A stretch of DNA of 64,000 bases. Origin: Bin55 sp965203735. GTDB taxonomy: Bacteria > Pseudomonadota > Gammaproteobacteria > Pseudomonadales > Azotimanducaceae. This document shows, piece by piece, positions 25,661 to 33,391 of this stretch. A model generated the notes under the pieces. That model was not told the origin of the DNA, made no database searches, and was given only the letters and a program-made list of their open reading frames with translations. A program made the position numbers and the translations under genes. The stretch is from assembly GCA_965203735.1 (NCBI GenBank), contig OZ241909.1:3596001-3660000 (forward strand), read 5' to 3'. Numbering within the stretch: the first letter of the stretch is position 1; each line of letters begins with the position of its first letter.

Positions 25661-28186
25661 TTAGAGATTCCGTACCTTTCGGAGTTCTAGTAATTCAAGC
25701 AAATGTGGAAATTTCAGACCTCGATGATCGAAAGCATCGTTGAGTTCACTTGTGAGACTTAGGCCGAGCGCATTTCTTGAAACGTCGTACAGCACAGTCT
25801 TCAAGCGATTACCCAAACGGCAAAACTCGAGGAGTGTTGAAACTCGAAAATTGTCTGGAGGGTTGGCCTCCGAGCTAACTTTCACTAGTGGCCCGACAAA
25901 CAGAGGCATGACTTCGTTCGAATCAGTATTAGAGTCTACCCACTGAAGGTGATCGAACATCTGCCCAATATCCTTCTTGTTATATGTTGAGGTCGTCTTC
26001 TTATCTGTCTTTGCATCGATGCACAACGTAGGCCCATCCTCACACACCCACAATACATCGGGCCCTGTGCCAACGTCATTGTCTGGTCGAGTAGCAACCA
26101 GTCCAAGGTACTTGCCCAAGGCTCGCAACGCTTCTTCGGTCTGGTTTGAGGTACCACTTCCGTCCAAGTAGAGTAATTCTGTATCAATAGACTTAGGCAA
26201 AGACACTCTACCGTCAGAAGAAATTCTGAACTCTTTTGAGATTCTCAAGACTTGTGGCGAACACTCCTTGGTTTCTACATGTTGGTGCTGCCGTCGGATG
26301 GGAGGGATGTTCGTTTGGTTTGAGTTTGCCTGTCTGTAGAGTTCTGCCGCAGCATCACGGTCACCCAAGCGTTCTTGCGCATAACCTAACCAAAGTGTGT
26401 GCCAAGCACCGTTCTCAGTACTTAGAGAGTACGCTTGATCCTTTGTTTTGGAAATGGCTTGAGCCGCACCTTCGAAGTCCTGTTTCCACGCATGCTCTGC
26501 GTACGATACTTCGGCTTTGGCTAACGTAAGCAAATTGTCCATTTCCTGGATCGGTTTCTGGGCACTATCTTGATGCATGTATTCTTCATATGCATATAGC
26601 CAATCCTGCTCGCGCATAAAACAAGCATCTATTGCATCGTGAACATCCTGAACGTTGCTCAATTGACCTGAGACTTGGTAGCCTAGTGAGATCTGCTTCT
26701 GAAGGATGGATGGTAAAGTGCATGTATTGCTAGGATCTAGCAACCACTCTAATAGACGTTTCCCGGTGAGAAGTACAACGCCATGATCAGTCATTCCTCT
26801 CGAAATTCGTCCAAAACTCTGAATGAGCCGAGATGCTATGGTACTTCGCAACGAGTCGTTCATACCTAACGACTCCCATAGATAACGCTCAAGCGGTCCC
26901 GCGCCCATCGGCAGATCGTCTATCACCATCAAACGACACGACTCCCCTGGCAGGTCGACACCGTCATATCGAGATGTCAACAGCAACTTTGGCGTAGCAT
27001 CGTCTAGCTTGAAAGTCTTTACATGTTCCGAAACATGTTCACGAGGTGGTGGCGTAGCTATATCACTCCATTCCTCAGCACGTGAATAGGTGGGTACAGA
27101 AATCAAAGCTTTTCGTTGATCAATCACCTCCTTTGCGGACGCTAAACTCTCCCTCGAGTCATCAATGAATGAAGGAATAAGTACTAGACGTTCACACTCT
27201 CCCGCTGGAGTAGTAGGCGTTACAAGTGGGCTTGGTACTCTGCCGAAGGTGCGGGCAAACGCATCGGAAGCCTCCAGAGTTGCGGAAAGATACACGCGAC
27301 GTACAGTGTTAGAAAAGTACGATAAAGTCGTGATTGGGACGAATGGAGGCGTGATTGTGATTTCTGTTGCCGATACGATGACGCAGCATTGGTTAACGTG
27401 ATCCTTAATGTGTTCCCAGGAAAATAATGTGGCAGAGCTGCTCTGCACTCCCCCAACGTGAAGTATGTGTATTAATTCTTCGTGTTTGGAGAGTACCTCA
27501 CTAGGATGAACAAAGAGCAACTGGTTTCCAGTTCCGTCTGTGATCTCGCGAAGCGAAGCACTCTTTCCTATGTTTACAAAGTAATCGGTGAAGAGTTCGA
27601 GAACTTCACCATAAAGAGACTGTAAAGATGACTTTGCGATGTTCAGAGAAAAGCTGTCCCGCAACAGCTGCTCAGCTGTATGGGCGTCGTCAAAAATTAC
27701 TGCAGAGATTTCTTGATCGAAGAAAACTGATCGACCATTAAACAAAGCGTGGTACGTAGTGATGCAGGGACCGACGCGCCTCGTGAACGAATCACTTGAA
27801 AAAACGCTTTTTACATATGTTGATGGTTCGAAACCGTATCCAGTGGCCTTTTCAGCTGTCTGTTCTACCAGCTGTATAGAACTGCATGCATATAACACCT
27901 TCCCTTTAGTTTCGTTGACCAGCGACTGAGCAATCAACAGACCTACGAGTGTCTTGCCTGCACCTGTGTTTAGAACTATTCCGACATCGTTGCCTTGCCT
28001 TTTCTCGTGCCATTTCCTCAGCGCGTCACCTTGGCCAAGCCAAAGGTTTTTGATTTCAGGATCACTAACTTTCAATTGCTGAAAGAGTTCGATTGGGTCA
28101 ACTGAACGGGTATCTCGAGGAGGAGGACTAATTTTTGAGAAATCGACCACTATTGTTCGCACCAAATTCCGCAATCGAGCAACCAT
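25661..28186 (-). CDS. SF2 helicase fused to a PD-(D/E)xK-like C-terminal domain
   Basis: An 841-residue protein. The N-terminal half is a superfamily 2 helicase: Walker A NTGAGKT (73-79), a DEAH variant DDAH (166-169), YLSATLEASDAF (motif III), and a second lobe with SRYDGVDLPGESCRLMVIDDLP and IQSFGRISRG (motif VI), recalling XPD/DinG-like and defence helicases. A helical TPR-like stretch follows (about 560-640). The C-terminus has GPDVLW (708-713), 10 residues later IDAKTDK (723-729), the spacing of a PD-(D/E)xK nuclease core, with D724 and K726. Helicase-nuclease fusions are common in phage defence and DNA repair; the location beside a transposase remnant supports an accessory role. The specific system is not identified. 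Confidence 0.75.
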   Translation of the reverse strand: MVARLRNLVRTIVVDFSKISPPPRDTRSVDPIELFQQLKVSDPEIKNLWLGQGDALRKWHEKRQGNDVGIVLNTGAGKTLVGLLIAQSLVNETKGKVLYACSSIQLVEQTAEKATGYGFEPSTYVKSVFSSDSFTRRVGPCITTYHALFNGRSVFFDQEISAVIFDDAHTAEQLLRDSFSLNIAKSSLQSLYGEVLELFTDYFVNIGKSASLREITDGTGNQLLFVHPSEVLSKHEELIHILHVGGVQSSSATLFSWEHIKDHVNQCCVIVSATEITITPPFVPITTLSYFSNTVRRVYLSATLEASDAFARTFGRVPSPLVTPTTPAGECERLVLIPSFIDDSRESLASAKEVIDQRKALISVPTYSRAEEWSDIATPPPREHVSEHVKTFKLDDATPKLLLTSRYDGVDLPGESCRLMVIDDLPMGAGPLERYLWESLGMNDSLRSTIASRLIQSFGRISRGMTDHGVVLLTGKRLLEWLLDPSNTCTLPSILQKQISLGYQVSGQLSNVQDVHDAIDACFMREQDWLYAYEEYMHQDSAQKPIQEMDNLLTLAKAEVSYAEHAWKQDFEGAAQAISKTKDQAYSLSTENGAWHTLWLGYAQERLGDRDAAAELYRQANSNQTNIPPIRRQHQHVETKECSPQVLRISKEFRISSDGRVSLPKSIDTELLYLDGSGTSNQTEEALRALGKYLGLVATRPDNDVGTGPDVLWVCEDGPTLCIDAKTDKKTTSTYNKKDIGQMFDHLQWVDSNTDSNEVMPLFVGPLVKVSSEANPPDNFRVSTLLEFCRLGNRLKTVLYDVSRNALGLSLTSELNDAFDHRGLKFPHLLELLELRKVRNL

Positions 28187-28872
28187 CGCTGCAATGCCAA
28201 CACGTACGTCAGATTAAAGACGTCCAGGAAGATCAATAGATACTCCGAAAATAGCCGTGAACAAGTGCTACCTGTACTATCGCGCAACGAAGCATCTCGC
28301 GAAAAAAGTTCCACCAAGGCGGACAACAAGATTTTGGTAAAACTCTCGTTGCAAAGTGATCGCTCCCTAAGCCTTGAATTTTCTATTGGAGATCATCTGT
28401 AGGACGTTTAATCCAAGCGGTTTTGTAGGGACGATTCCAATCTCAAGAAGCGTTATGTGGACACGTTGCTCAAGCGCACTTGGATGCTCACACAACGGTT
28501 TCGCAAACAAATGATCTTGGAATGCACTCCCTGAATGTAGAAGACAGATGCCAGTGGACACTGTCTGAGATTGTTTGATGTCTCTTAACCCCCGTGATGA
28601 TGTTGCCTTTGTTGTCTCTAGCGCTAAAGACAATACCATCCCCTGCGGGACACTGTTTCACATAGCCCATAGTTCCTTGACTCTGCTCATTCGCGCCATG
28701 GCTGGCAAATTCCGCCACGCGATCACAGCTTATGTTAAGGGCAATGGCAATCTGGTCATAGTCCCAACCATCTGCGGACAGCGCAATTGAGCAATCGTTC
28801 ACTTGTCGTTCGTTCATAGCCTTTTCTCGTATTCTAAATTTCGTTGCCCACCTACGTGCTGTAACAATCTAA
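28187..28872. other. Low-information region upstream of helicase pair
   Basis: Apart from one possible small minus-strand gene (28488-28817) nothing in these roughly 690 bases is recognised. It holds the helicase promoter region and ends at the transposase remnant, so it may be degraded mobile DNA. Confidence 0.4.
28488..28817 (-). CDS. Small hypothetical protein, HTH-like N-terminus
   Basis: A 109-residue open frame with AAAGG close upstream of its ATG. The segment ADGWDYDQIAIALNISCDRV (about 15-34) has the spacing of a helix-turn-helix of the kind seen in small regulators and transposase N-termini. The rest is not recognised. Overlapping frames exist, and the region is likely degraded, so this may be spurious. 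Confidence 0.3.
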   Translation of the reverse strand: MNERQVNDCSIALSADGWDYDQIAIALNISCDRVAEFASHGANEQSQGTMGYVKQCPAGDGIVFSARDNKGNIITGVKRHQTISDSVHWHLSSTFRECIPRSFVCETVV

Positions 28873-29286
28873 GAGGAACGAGAGACTGGCGAAGTTCATG
28901 CAGAAGTCGTAGCGGGGACTTCCAAAGTGATTACCGAGGATTTTGTACGTGAGAACGTCGAGGAGGGGTCAACTCTCTACACTGACGAAGCACCCGTATA
29001 CGACAATATAGCCGAATTCAAGCATGAGGCAGTCAATCACTCAGCAGGGGAGTACTTGAGAGACAAGGCTCACACATACAGCATCGAGTCATTCTGGTCG
29101 ATGTTCAATCGTGGCTATATTGGGACGTACCACAGAATGTCACAGAAGCACCTGAAAAGATACGTTGCTGAGTTCGCAGGACGAAACAACATGCGCCAGG
29201 AGAACACTAAAGACCAGATGAAGTCTCTTCCTCGCAATATGTCAGAAACACATCTCCCTTACGAGGAACTAATCAGAGACGTGTAA
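28873..29286 (+). pseudogene. IS1595-family transposase, 3' remnant
   Basis: The frame from about 28873 encodes ERETGEVHAEVV, then GSTLYTDEAPVYDNI, HEAVNHSAGEYLR, HTYSIESFWSMFNRGYIGTY and RYVAEFAGRNN. This is the C-terminal catalytic half of an ISXO2-like IS1595 transposase, with the second Asp in YTDE and the late catalytic residue in the NxxESFWS-type segment. The N-terminal zinc ribbon and first catalytic Asp are missing. The frame is closed by TAA at 28870-28872, just upstream of the homology. A GTG at 28927 could start a short product. No terminal inverted repeats were found. It marks past insertion in this accessory region. Confidence 0.8.
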
Positions 29287-29611
29287 ACACTGTAAACATT
29301 GACTAATTGTGTGGATCAATGTTATAAATGTGTACAATACGCAAAGAAGCACACGTTACAACTCACTGGGGAACCGCCATCAAACTGCTTGACAGCTTCG
29401 GCAAAGGAACTGCACAAGCGGAAAAAAGACAGCACGGACGCTATTCTTGGAGGGCACAAGTACATGGATGTAAGTACGCATACGAAGTATGCAGAAGCTG
29501 CCGCACTTCGACCAACCGAATCAATATCGAACCGCTTAGTTGATTCTCGCTAAGCTATCTCACTTGATAACTACCTAAATACGGCATTACGTAATGCTGT
29601 CTATGAAGCGG
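29287..29611. other. Intergenic region between transposase remnant and tRNA-like genes
   Basis: About 325 bases with short open frames (for example 29299-29553) that show no recognisable protein. A short near-duplication of GTAAACA occurs just after the transposase stop. Nothing else is seen. Confidence 0.4.
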
Positions 29612-29684
29612 AGGCCGAGAAGGGAATCGAACCCTTTAATCGCATCTTTGCGGGAGTACGTGCAGATCCGTCTGCTACTCGGCC
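29612..29684 (-). tRNA. Atypical tRNA-like gene
   Basis: Seventy-three nucleotides with a perfect 7-bp acceptor stem (GGCCGAG/CTCGGCC, extendable to 9 bp as GAGGCCGAG/CTCGGCCTC), a D-like arm GCAG-ACGGAT-CTGC containing GG, and a canonical T arm AAGGG-TTCGATT-CCCTT. The anticodon arm does not form a normal 5-bp/7-base hairpin: only CGCA-AAGA-TGCG or a 4-bp stem with a 12-base loop can be drawn. The 3' end reads CCG, not CCA. It starts 7 bases after the upstream tRNA-Ser-like gene, so they are likely co-transcribed. It may be a decayed or an unusual tRNA-like RNA. Confidence 0.55.
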
Positions 29685-29691
29685 TCTTCGG

Positions 29692-29776
29692 CGGACGGGG
29701 AGGGATTCGAACCCTCGGGGCTAAACGCCCGGCAGTTTTAAAGACTGCAGCGATAAACCGGCTCTGCCACCCGTCC
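29692..29776 (-). tRNA. tRNA-Ser-like gene with UUA anticodon (would read UAA)
   Basis: An 85-nucleotide class II tRNA fold: acceptor GGACGGG/CCCGTCC, discriminator G, T arm GAGGG-TTCGAAT-CCCTC, and a long variable arm GGGC-GTTTA-GCCC. The anticodon stem GCAGT/ACTGC closes the loop CTTTAAA, so positions 34-36 are UUA. The D region (TGGCAGAGCC, GG, TTTA) closely follows bacterial tRNA-Ser, with an A-C mismatch at 12-23. The G discriminator plus long variable arm are serine (or selenocysteine) identity features, and SerRS does not read the anticodon. tRNA-Sec is less likely, since the acceptor is 7 bp and the anticodon is not UCA. No CCA is encoded (CCG follows), unlike tRNA-Leu in this window. 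Whether it is expressed is unknown. Confidence 0.75.
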
Positions 29777-29784
29777 ATTTTTCG

Positions 29785-29816
29785 GTCGCTACTCCGTCTG
29801 CAAACGGAGTAGCGAC
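29785..29816. repeat. Perfect 13-bp inverted repeat beside the tRNA-Ser-like gene
   Basis: GTCGCTACTCCGT, a 6-base loop, then its exact complement ACGGAGTAGCGAC. It sits 8 bases upstream of the 5' end of the tRNA-Ser-like gene and downstream of the Nudix regulator gene on the same strand. No U-tract follows on the minus strand, so it could be a processing hairpin, a terminator using TTCT on the plus strand, or a protein site. Confidence 0.6.
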
Positions 29817-30074
29817 TTCTATGGTGATTATAAGCTACATTGGCACTCTCGCCACTAGAGTGCTAGGATTTATTCGCATTGCGTTCTCCCAAGTTGCGTT
29901 GCGACCTGTTATTGTATCGTAAAGTTCACAAGAACTCGACAATTCAAATGCGGCTGAGATTCTGTCCTCGTCTTCCAACGTATGGCCAGGGAATATTGGA
30001 CCTTGTCTACGACTAGAAGGGCCGGCACATCATTTGTTGCAACAATGCAGCTCTTTGTGATCATTCCTTACGTG

Positions 30075-30833
30075 TCATGTGACAAGTCTGTTGGATCGTC
30101 TCGCAAGTGGAAGATCCAACATTGACACCATCAATTGACTGTGGGCACTTTCACTCCCCAATGTCCAAACAGAAGCGGGACGCCCTCGTCGGCCGGAGGA
30201 GTGTTGGACTAAACTGGTTGAAGAGACACGGTCTATCGCTTTGAAACAGACGTTTTTCTTGAAGTTTCGCTGAAAGTTTCCCTTGTCTAAACGGGAGTTC
30301 CATACGGTTTCGTACACTGAACGGAGTTGAGCAACAGTGAAGACCGGGGCAAGGAACTTCGCTCCTAGAGTTGTATATTCGAGCTTGGAGCGAACGCGTT
30401 CCAAAGCATCCTCAAGAATCTGGCTGTGATCGAAGGCAAGGTCACTCAGCTCAACGCTCGAGATGGGCTTCGCATGAACCGACATCGCATCGCCACCTTC
30501 GTGCAACCGAGGCAGGTCTGCACACACCACAACATAGGCTACGGTTACAACACGCATGCGTGGATCGCGAGTGATATCTCCATAAGACCCCAGTTGCTCA
30601 ATGTACCAGCGGTCGTCTGCCTTAAGTCCTGTTTCCTCTTCAAGCTCGCGAAAGGCTGCTTGGAGCAAATCCTCATCTTTGCGTACGAATCCGCCCGGTA
30701 ACGCCCAATCTCCAAGAAACGGATTTTCGCCACGTTGAACAACTACGACGTGCAGTTTCCGATACTGTATAAGAAACACAACGACATCTACTGTTACGGC
30801 AAACGGGGGATACGCACTCGGATCATAGTTCAT
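30075..30833 (-). CDS. NrtR-type Nudix-fold transcriptional regulator
   Basis: A 252-residue protein with an N-terminal Nudix domain and a C-terminal winged helix, the architecture of NrtR-like repressors that sense ADP-ribose or related NAD metabolites. A full Nudix box is present at residues 48-70 (G-x5-E-x7-REL-x-EE-x-GL), so hydrolase activity may be retained. The wHTH has FTVAQLRSVYETVWNSRLDK, NFQRNFKK and GRRGRPASVW, typical of the family. It diverges from the unknown gene at 30926; the 92-base gap contains two identical-pattern palindromes, making autoregulation and control of that gene likely. Classical NrtR targets (nadD/E, pncB, nadV) are not seen nearby, so the ligand and regulon are uncertain. 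Confidence 0.88.
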   Translation of the reverse strand: MNYDPSAYPPFAVTVDVVVFLIQYRKLHVVVVQRGENPFLGDWALPGGFVRKDEDLLQAAFRELEEETGLKADDRWYIEQLGSYGDITRDPRMRVVTVAYVVVCADLPRLHEGGDAMSVHAKPISSVELSDLAFDHSQILEDALERVRSKLEYTTLGAKFLAPVFTVAQLRSVYETVWNSRLDKGNFQRNFKKNVCFKAIDRVSSTSLVQHSSGRRGRPASVWTLGSESAHSQLMVSMLDLPLARRSNRLVT

Positions 30834-30869
30834 AGTATTTGTGGCTGTACGACTAACGAGTCGATTATA

Positions 30870-30884
30870 TTGTCATATCGACAA
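30870..30884. promoter_or_regulatory. Palindromic operator 1 (TTGTC-N5-GACAA)
   Basis: The sequence TTGTCATATCGACAA has perfect dyad symmetry in its 5-bp arms. It is 36 bases upstream of the Nudix regulator start and shares its arms with operator 2, centred 28 bp away. The placement between divergent genes supports binding by the adjacent regulator; this is inference. Confidence 0.65.
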
Positions 30885-30897
30885 AAATAGTTTAAAA

Positions 30898-30912
30898 TTG
30901 TCTCTTTGACAA
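30898..30912. promoter_or_regulatory. Palindromic operator 2 (TTGTC-N5-GACAA)
   Basis: TTGTCTCTTTGACAA ends 13 bases before the ATG of the 508-residue gene, where a bound protein would block transcription or initiation. Its arms are identical to operator 1. A repressor site for the neighbouring NrtR-type protein is the simplest reading. Confidence 0.65.
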
Positions 30913-30925
30913 AAAATGGTGCGCC

Positions 30926-32452
30926 ATGAACAACAATTGGCAACGCCGGGTCTTCTTCTCTGGTGATGGTTTCTTCCTGAACGATGTCGGCGATCTAATC
31001 CAGACAACATATATCGACCTTAGAGATCCGGCGAAACGAACGCCGTTCAAAACACTAGTCAAGGGGTGCCCCAGGAAGCACGCGATCGACCTTGAGTGTA
31101 CAACGATTCATCTTTCCAAGCCATCTGGTTACCAGACGTCGGGCGATGGCATGATCAAAGATCCAGGAGAAGGGCTCGCAGAGCATGTCGTAACAGAACG
31201 TACCGATGATCCTGACGATCTTAGACGTGCTCAGACGATTAACGACGAGACCAACAAGGTGTTTGAACTAAGTGGTTTTTCCATGAAACAGCAAACCCAG
31301 TCTCTTACGGTACGGGAGACGCAAAAGCTCACATATGGAAACAATTGGTGGGTTTACTCGACCGCTATCGCGCCCACTTCGGAACAGGAGATGGAGGGCC
31401 TTCGTAACAGTCTTAGTTCAACGTACAACCACTTTACGAGGATTCATCGCCCCATCACGTTTGCCCAATCGCTGGGGAGCATGGTTGCGGAGCAACTAGG
31501 TCCTCAATGTAAAGAGGGAACGATGACACACAAATTAGACCATGTTGGAGAATTCCAGACCAGACCCAAGATCCAGTGGATTATGCATGGTCCGGTGTGG
31601 TACGTCGACGACACCTATGAAACGATAGCACTCATACAGTCAACAATGAAAGGATTGGAAGTTCCCGCGCAGATCTTCGTCAAGAACAAGCACTACTCCG
31701 ACCAACGAGAATACCGTTTTGCTGTCCTCACGGAGAATAGCGAAACCAACGAGTCCATCGTAATGTCAGTTTCTCCAGCCATGCGAGGCGCGCTGGTAGA
31801 GATGTCCGCTATGTTGCGACCTGACACATCGATGCGGTCCTTTAGTCAACCGAAGGAAGGTTCAAGAATCTGTGACCAGGACAATAAGACAAACACTAAA
31901 GAATTCGAAGCATCAAATGTGGATTTGCACTCGGTTCCCTTCGCTGCCAACACAAAGAATATTCCAGTCACGCCAAGAGAGATTAGTCCATTGGCCGAAA
32001 ACGAACCTAGCGAAGGTCGACGGAGGGCTCAAGTAACGCTCGAGGCACTCCGCCACGCCGTGTGGTCAGTGCCTCAAGATTGCCGAGTTTCAGCGGCCAG
32101 TTCCGCTTGGTGGGCGGAATCTTTCATTTGCGAACTATGTCGATACTTCAAGAAACCAGTCGACACAGTGTGTGTTGTAGCGAATGAGCACATACAAGTG
32201 AAGCTTAACTTCCCACAATCGGGTGGTGCGTCATCGGGCACTTTCACCGTAGGACCCAATGGAATCTATGCACTTAGTCTGAAGACGCCCAAACATCAAG
32301 GCGTATCTTCGGGACAAGTAGTTCCTTTTGTGGGTTCGATAGTCCTTTTGGAGACACACATACTGGACTTGGAGCAAGCTGGCTTGGTGAGGCTCGATAA
32401 CTCCAACACTCCGAAGGAGGAGCCACCTCCACTCCCCGAACATGTCGAATAA
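30926..32452 (+). CDS. Unknown 508-residue protein under Nudix-regulator control
   Basis: I do not recognise the family. The protein is soluble-looking, with no signal peptide or membrane segment. A central region (about 130-300) has TYNHFTRIHRPITFAQSLGSM, WIMHGPVWYVDD and KNKHYSDQREYRFAV; the last resembles the Tyr/Glu-Tyr-Arg-Phe pattern of DUF2971-type proteins, but this is weak. A linker (about 300-370) is polar. The C-terminal 130 residues contain an AWWAESFICELCRYF helix and beta-rich sequence and end in a proline/glutamate tail. The start ATG overlaps the operator region and has no strong Shine-Dalgarno. Its divergence from an NrtR-type regulator suggests a response to NAD or ADP-ribose status. 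Confidence 0.7.
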   Translation: MNNNWQRRVFFSGDGFFLNDVGDLIQTTYIDLRDPAKRTPFKTLVKGCPRKHAIDLECTTIHLSKPSGYQTSGDGMIKDPGEGLAEHVVTERTDDPDDLRRAQTINDETNKVFELSGFSMKQQTQSLTVRETQKLTYGNNWWVYSTAIAPTSEQEMEGLRNSLSSTYNHFTRIHRPITFAQSLGSMVAEQLGPQCKEGTMTHKLDHVGEFQTRPKIQWIMHGPVWYVDDTYETIALIQSTMKGLEVPAQIFVKNKHYSDQREYRFAVLTENSETNESIVMSVSPAMRGALVEMSAMLRPDTSMRSFSQPKEGSRICDQDNKTNTKEFEASNVDLHSVPFAANTKNIPVTPREISPLAENEPSEGRRRAQVTLEALRHAVWSVPQDCRVSAASSAWWAESFICELCRYFKKPVDTVCVVANEHIQVKLNFPQSGGASSGTFTVGPNGIYALSLKTPKHQGVSSGQVVPFVGSIVLLETHILDLEQAGLVRLDNSNTPKEEPPPLPEHVE

Positions 32453-32655
32453 GACTGAAATCTCGAGTATTTCTGGAGATTTTAGATCTGGAATGCACTT
32501 ATAGGTCGCTCGAATACAAGTCATGACGACGAAAAATCGTCGATGGCATGAAACTGCTAGTGGCTCCGATTCTTTCCAGCTCTCACTCTCGTTCAGGAAG
32601 ACGCCCGCGAGATGTACGCGGGAACTCGCATGATGCGTCTGGGACGTGGCTCCAC

Positions 32656-33290
32656 GAAAATCTACTGCCTAATTCGGCTTACGAGTATGCACAAGAAAAC
32701 TCGGAGCAAAAATACCGAGTTTGCCTGCTTCCACAAGCGAGTCTGCAGCCGTGTTTAGAAATTTGGCTGTTTCCGTCATACCCGCTGGAATCAATTTCAG
32801 TCGTTCCAATAGACCGCTTGATTGAGCAGTAATGGCTCTCCCCAGAGGGGTGCGTGCCGCGGAAGAGAATGAAAAGTCGCGCCTTTATAGAGCCATATAC
32901 CAAGGAGTGGAGAGATTCCCTTCGACTGCTTGTTGGTCTTTCGCTTCAATCACTTCAAAGCCGGCAGATTCCACAATTTCGACGTATTGACTAGTTATTA
33001 GTACGCCTGATGTTGCATTATTGCGTTTAGTTCTTTCTCGAATCTCATTATGTCGGCAATTCGAGGAGTAGAACGAATCTGTAAATTTCCAGTCCACAAT
33101 TGCTGCTTCCCCACCGGGTTTAAGCAGTCGAAAGAGTTCTCGGAATGCCAACCCTCTATCAGGCGCATGGCAAATTGCTTCGAATGAGTACATCGCATCG
33201 AATGTACTGTCTTTCAGCGGAACATTCATGTAGTTTGCGTACAGAAATGAGCATGATTTGTCCAACCCAGACTCACGGACCCGGTCTCCC
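32656..33290 (-). repeat. Direct repeat, copy 1 (methyltransferase 3' part)
   Basis: About 635 bases closely matching 34991-35628 on the same strand, including about 15 bases past the stop codon (TTAGGCAGTA-ATT-TCG shared). Similarity ends abruptly near 33290. It records a segmental duplication around the first Rieske oxygenase gene. Confidence 0.8.
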
Positions 33291-33391
33291 TGCCCATGTA
33301 ATATTGGATGATTGCTGTTCGTCCAGTAATCGAGTAAATTCGGCTCGGCTACAAGGACAGAGAACTGTGCAGTAGGACTCGAAGGATGCAC
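32669..33391 (-). pseudogene. Sterol-methyltransferase-like gene fragment (duplicate)
   Basis: This is a 5'-truncated near-copy of the methyltransferase at 35003. Homology starts at about 33290 (GDRVRESGLDKSCSFLYANY) and continues through YSFEAICHAPDRGLAF and STPWYMAL. An in-frame TAA at 32885-32887 follows, where the other copy has CAA (Gln). Beyond it the same frame stays open and homologous (RDFSFSSAARTPLGRA, TETAKFLNTAADSL, GIFAPSFLVH) to TAG at 32669. The SAM-binding glycine motif is missing, so the product cannot be an active methyltransferase. The two copies flank the Rieske gene in the same orientation. Confidence 0.85.

Noticed and set aside
29299..29553. 84-codon plus-strand frame after the transposase remnant
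   Set aside because: No motif, poor start context, and it lies in apparently degraded mobile DNA.
29692..29776. Reading the class II tRNA as selenocysteine tRNA or tRNA-Leu(UAA)
   Set aside because: The acceptor is 7 bp and the anticodon is UUA, not UCA, against tRNA-Sec. The discriminator is G and the loop register gives UUA, not UAA, against tRNA-Leu.
32548..32832. 94-codon plus-strand frame
   Set aside because: It is antisense to the methyltransferase fragment, whose minus-strand frame is homologous to the copy at 35003.
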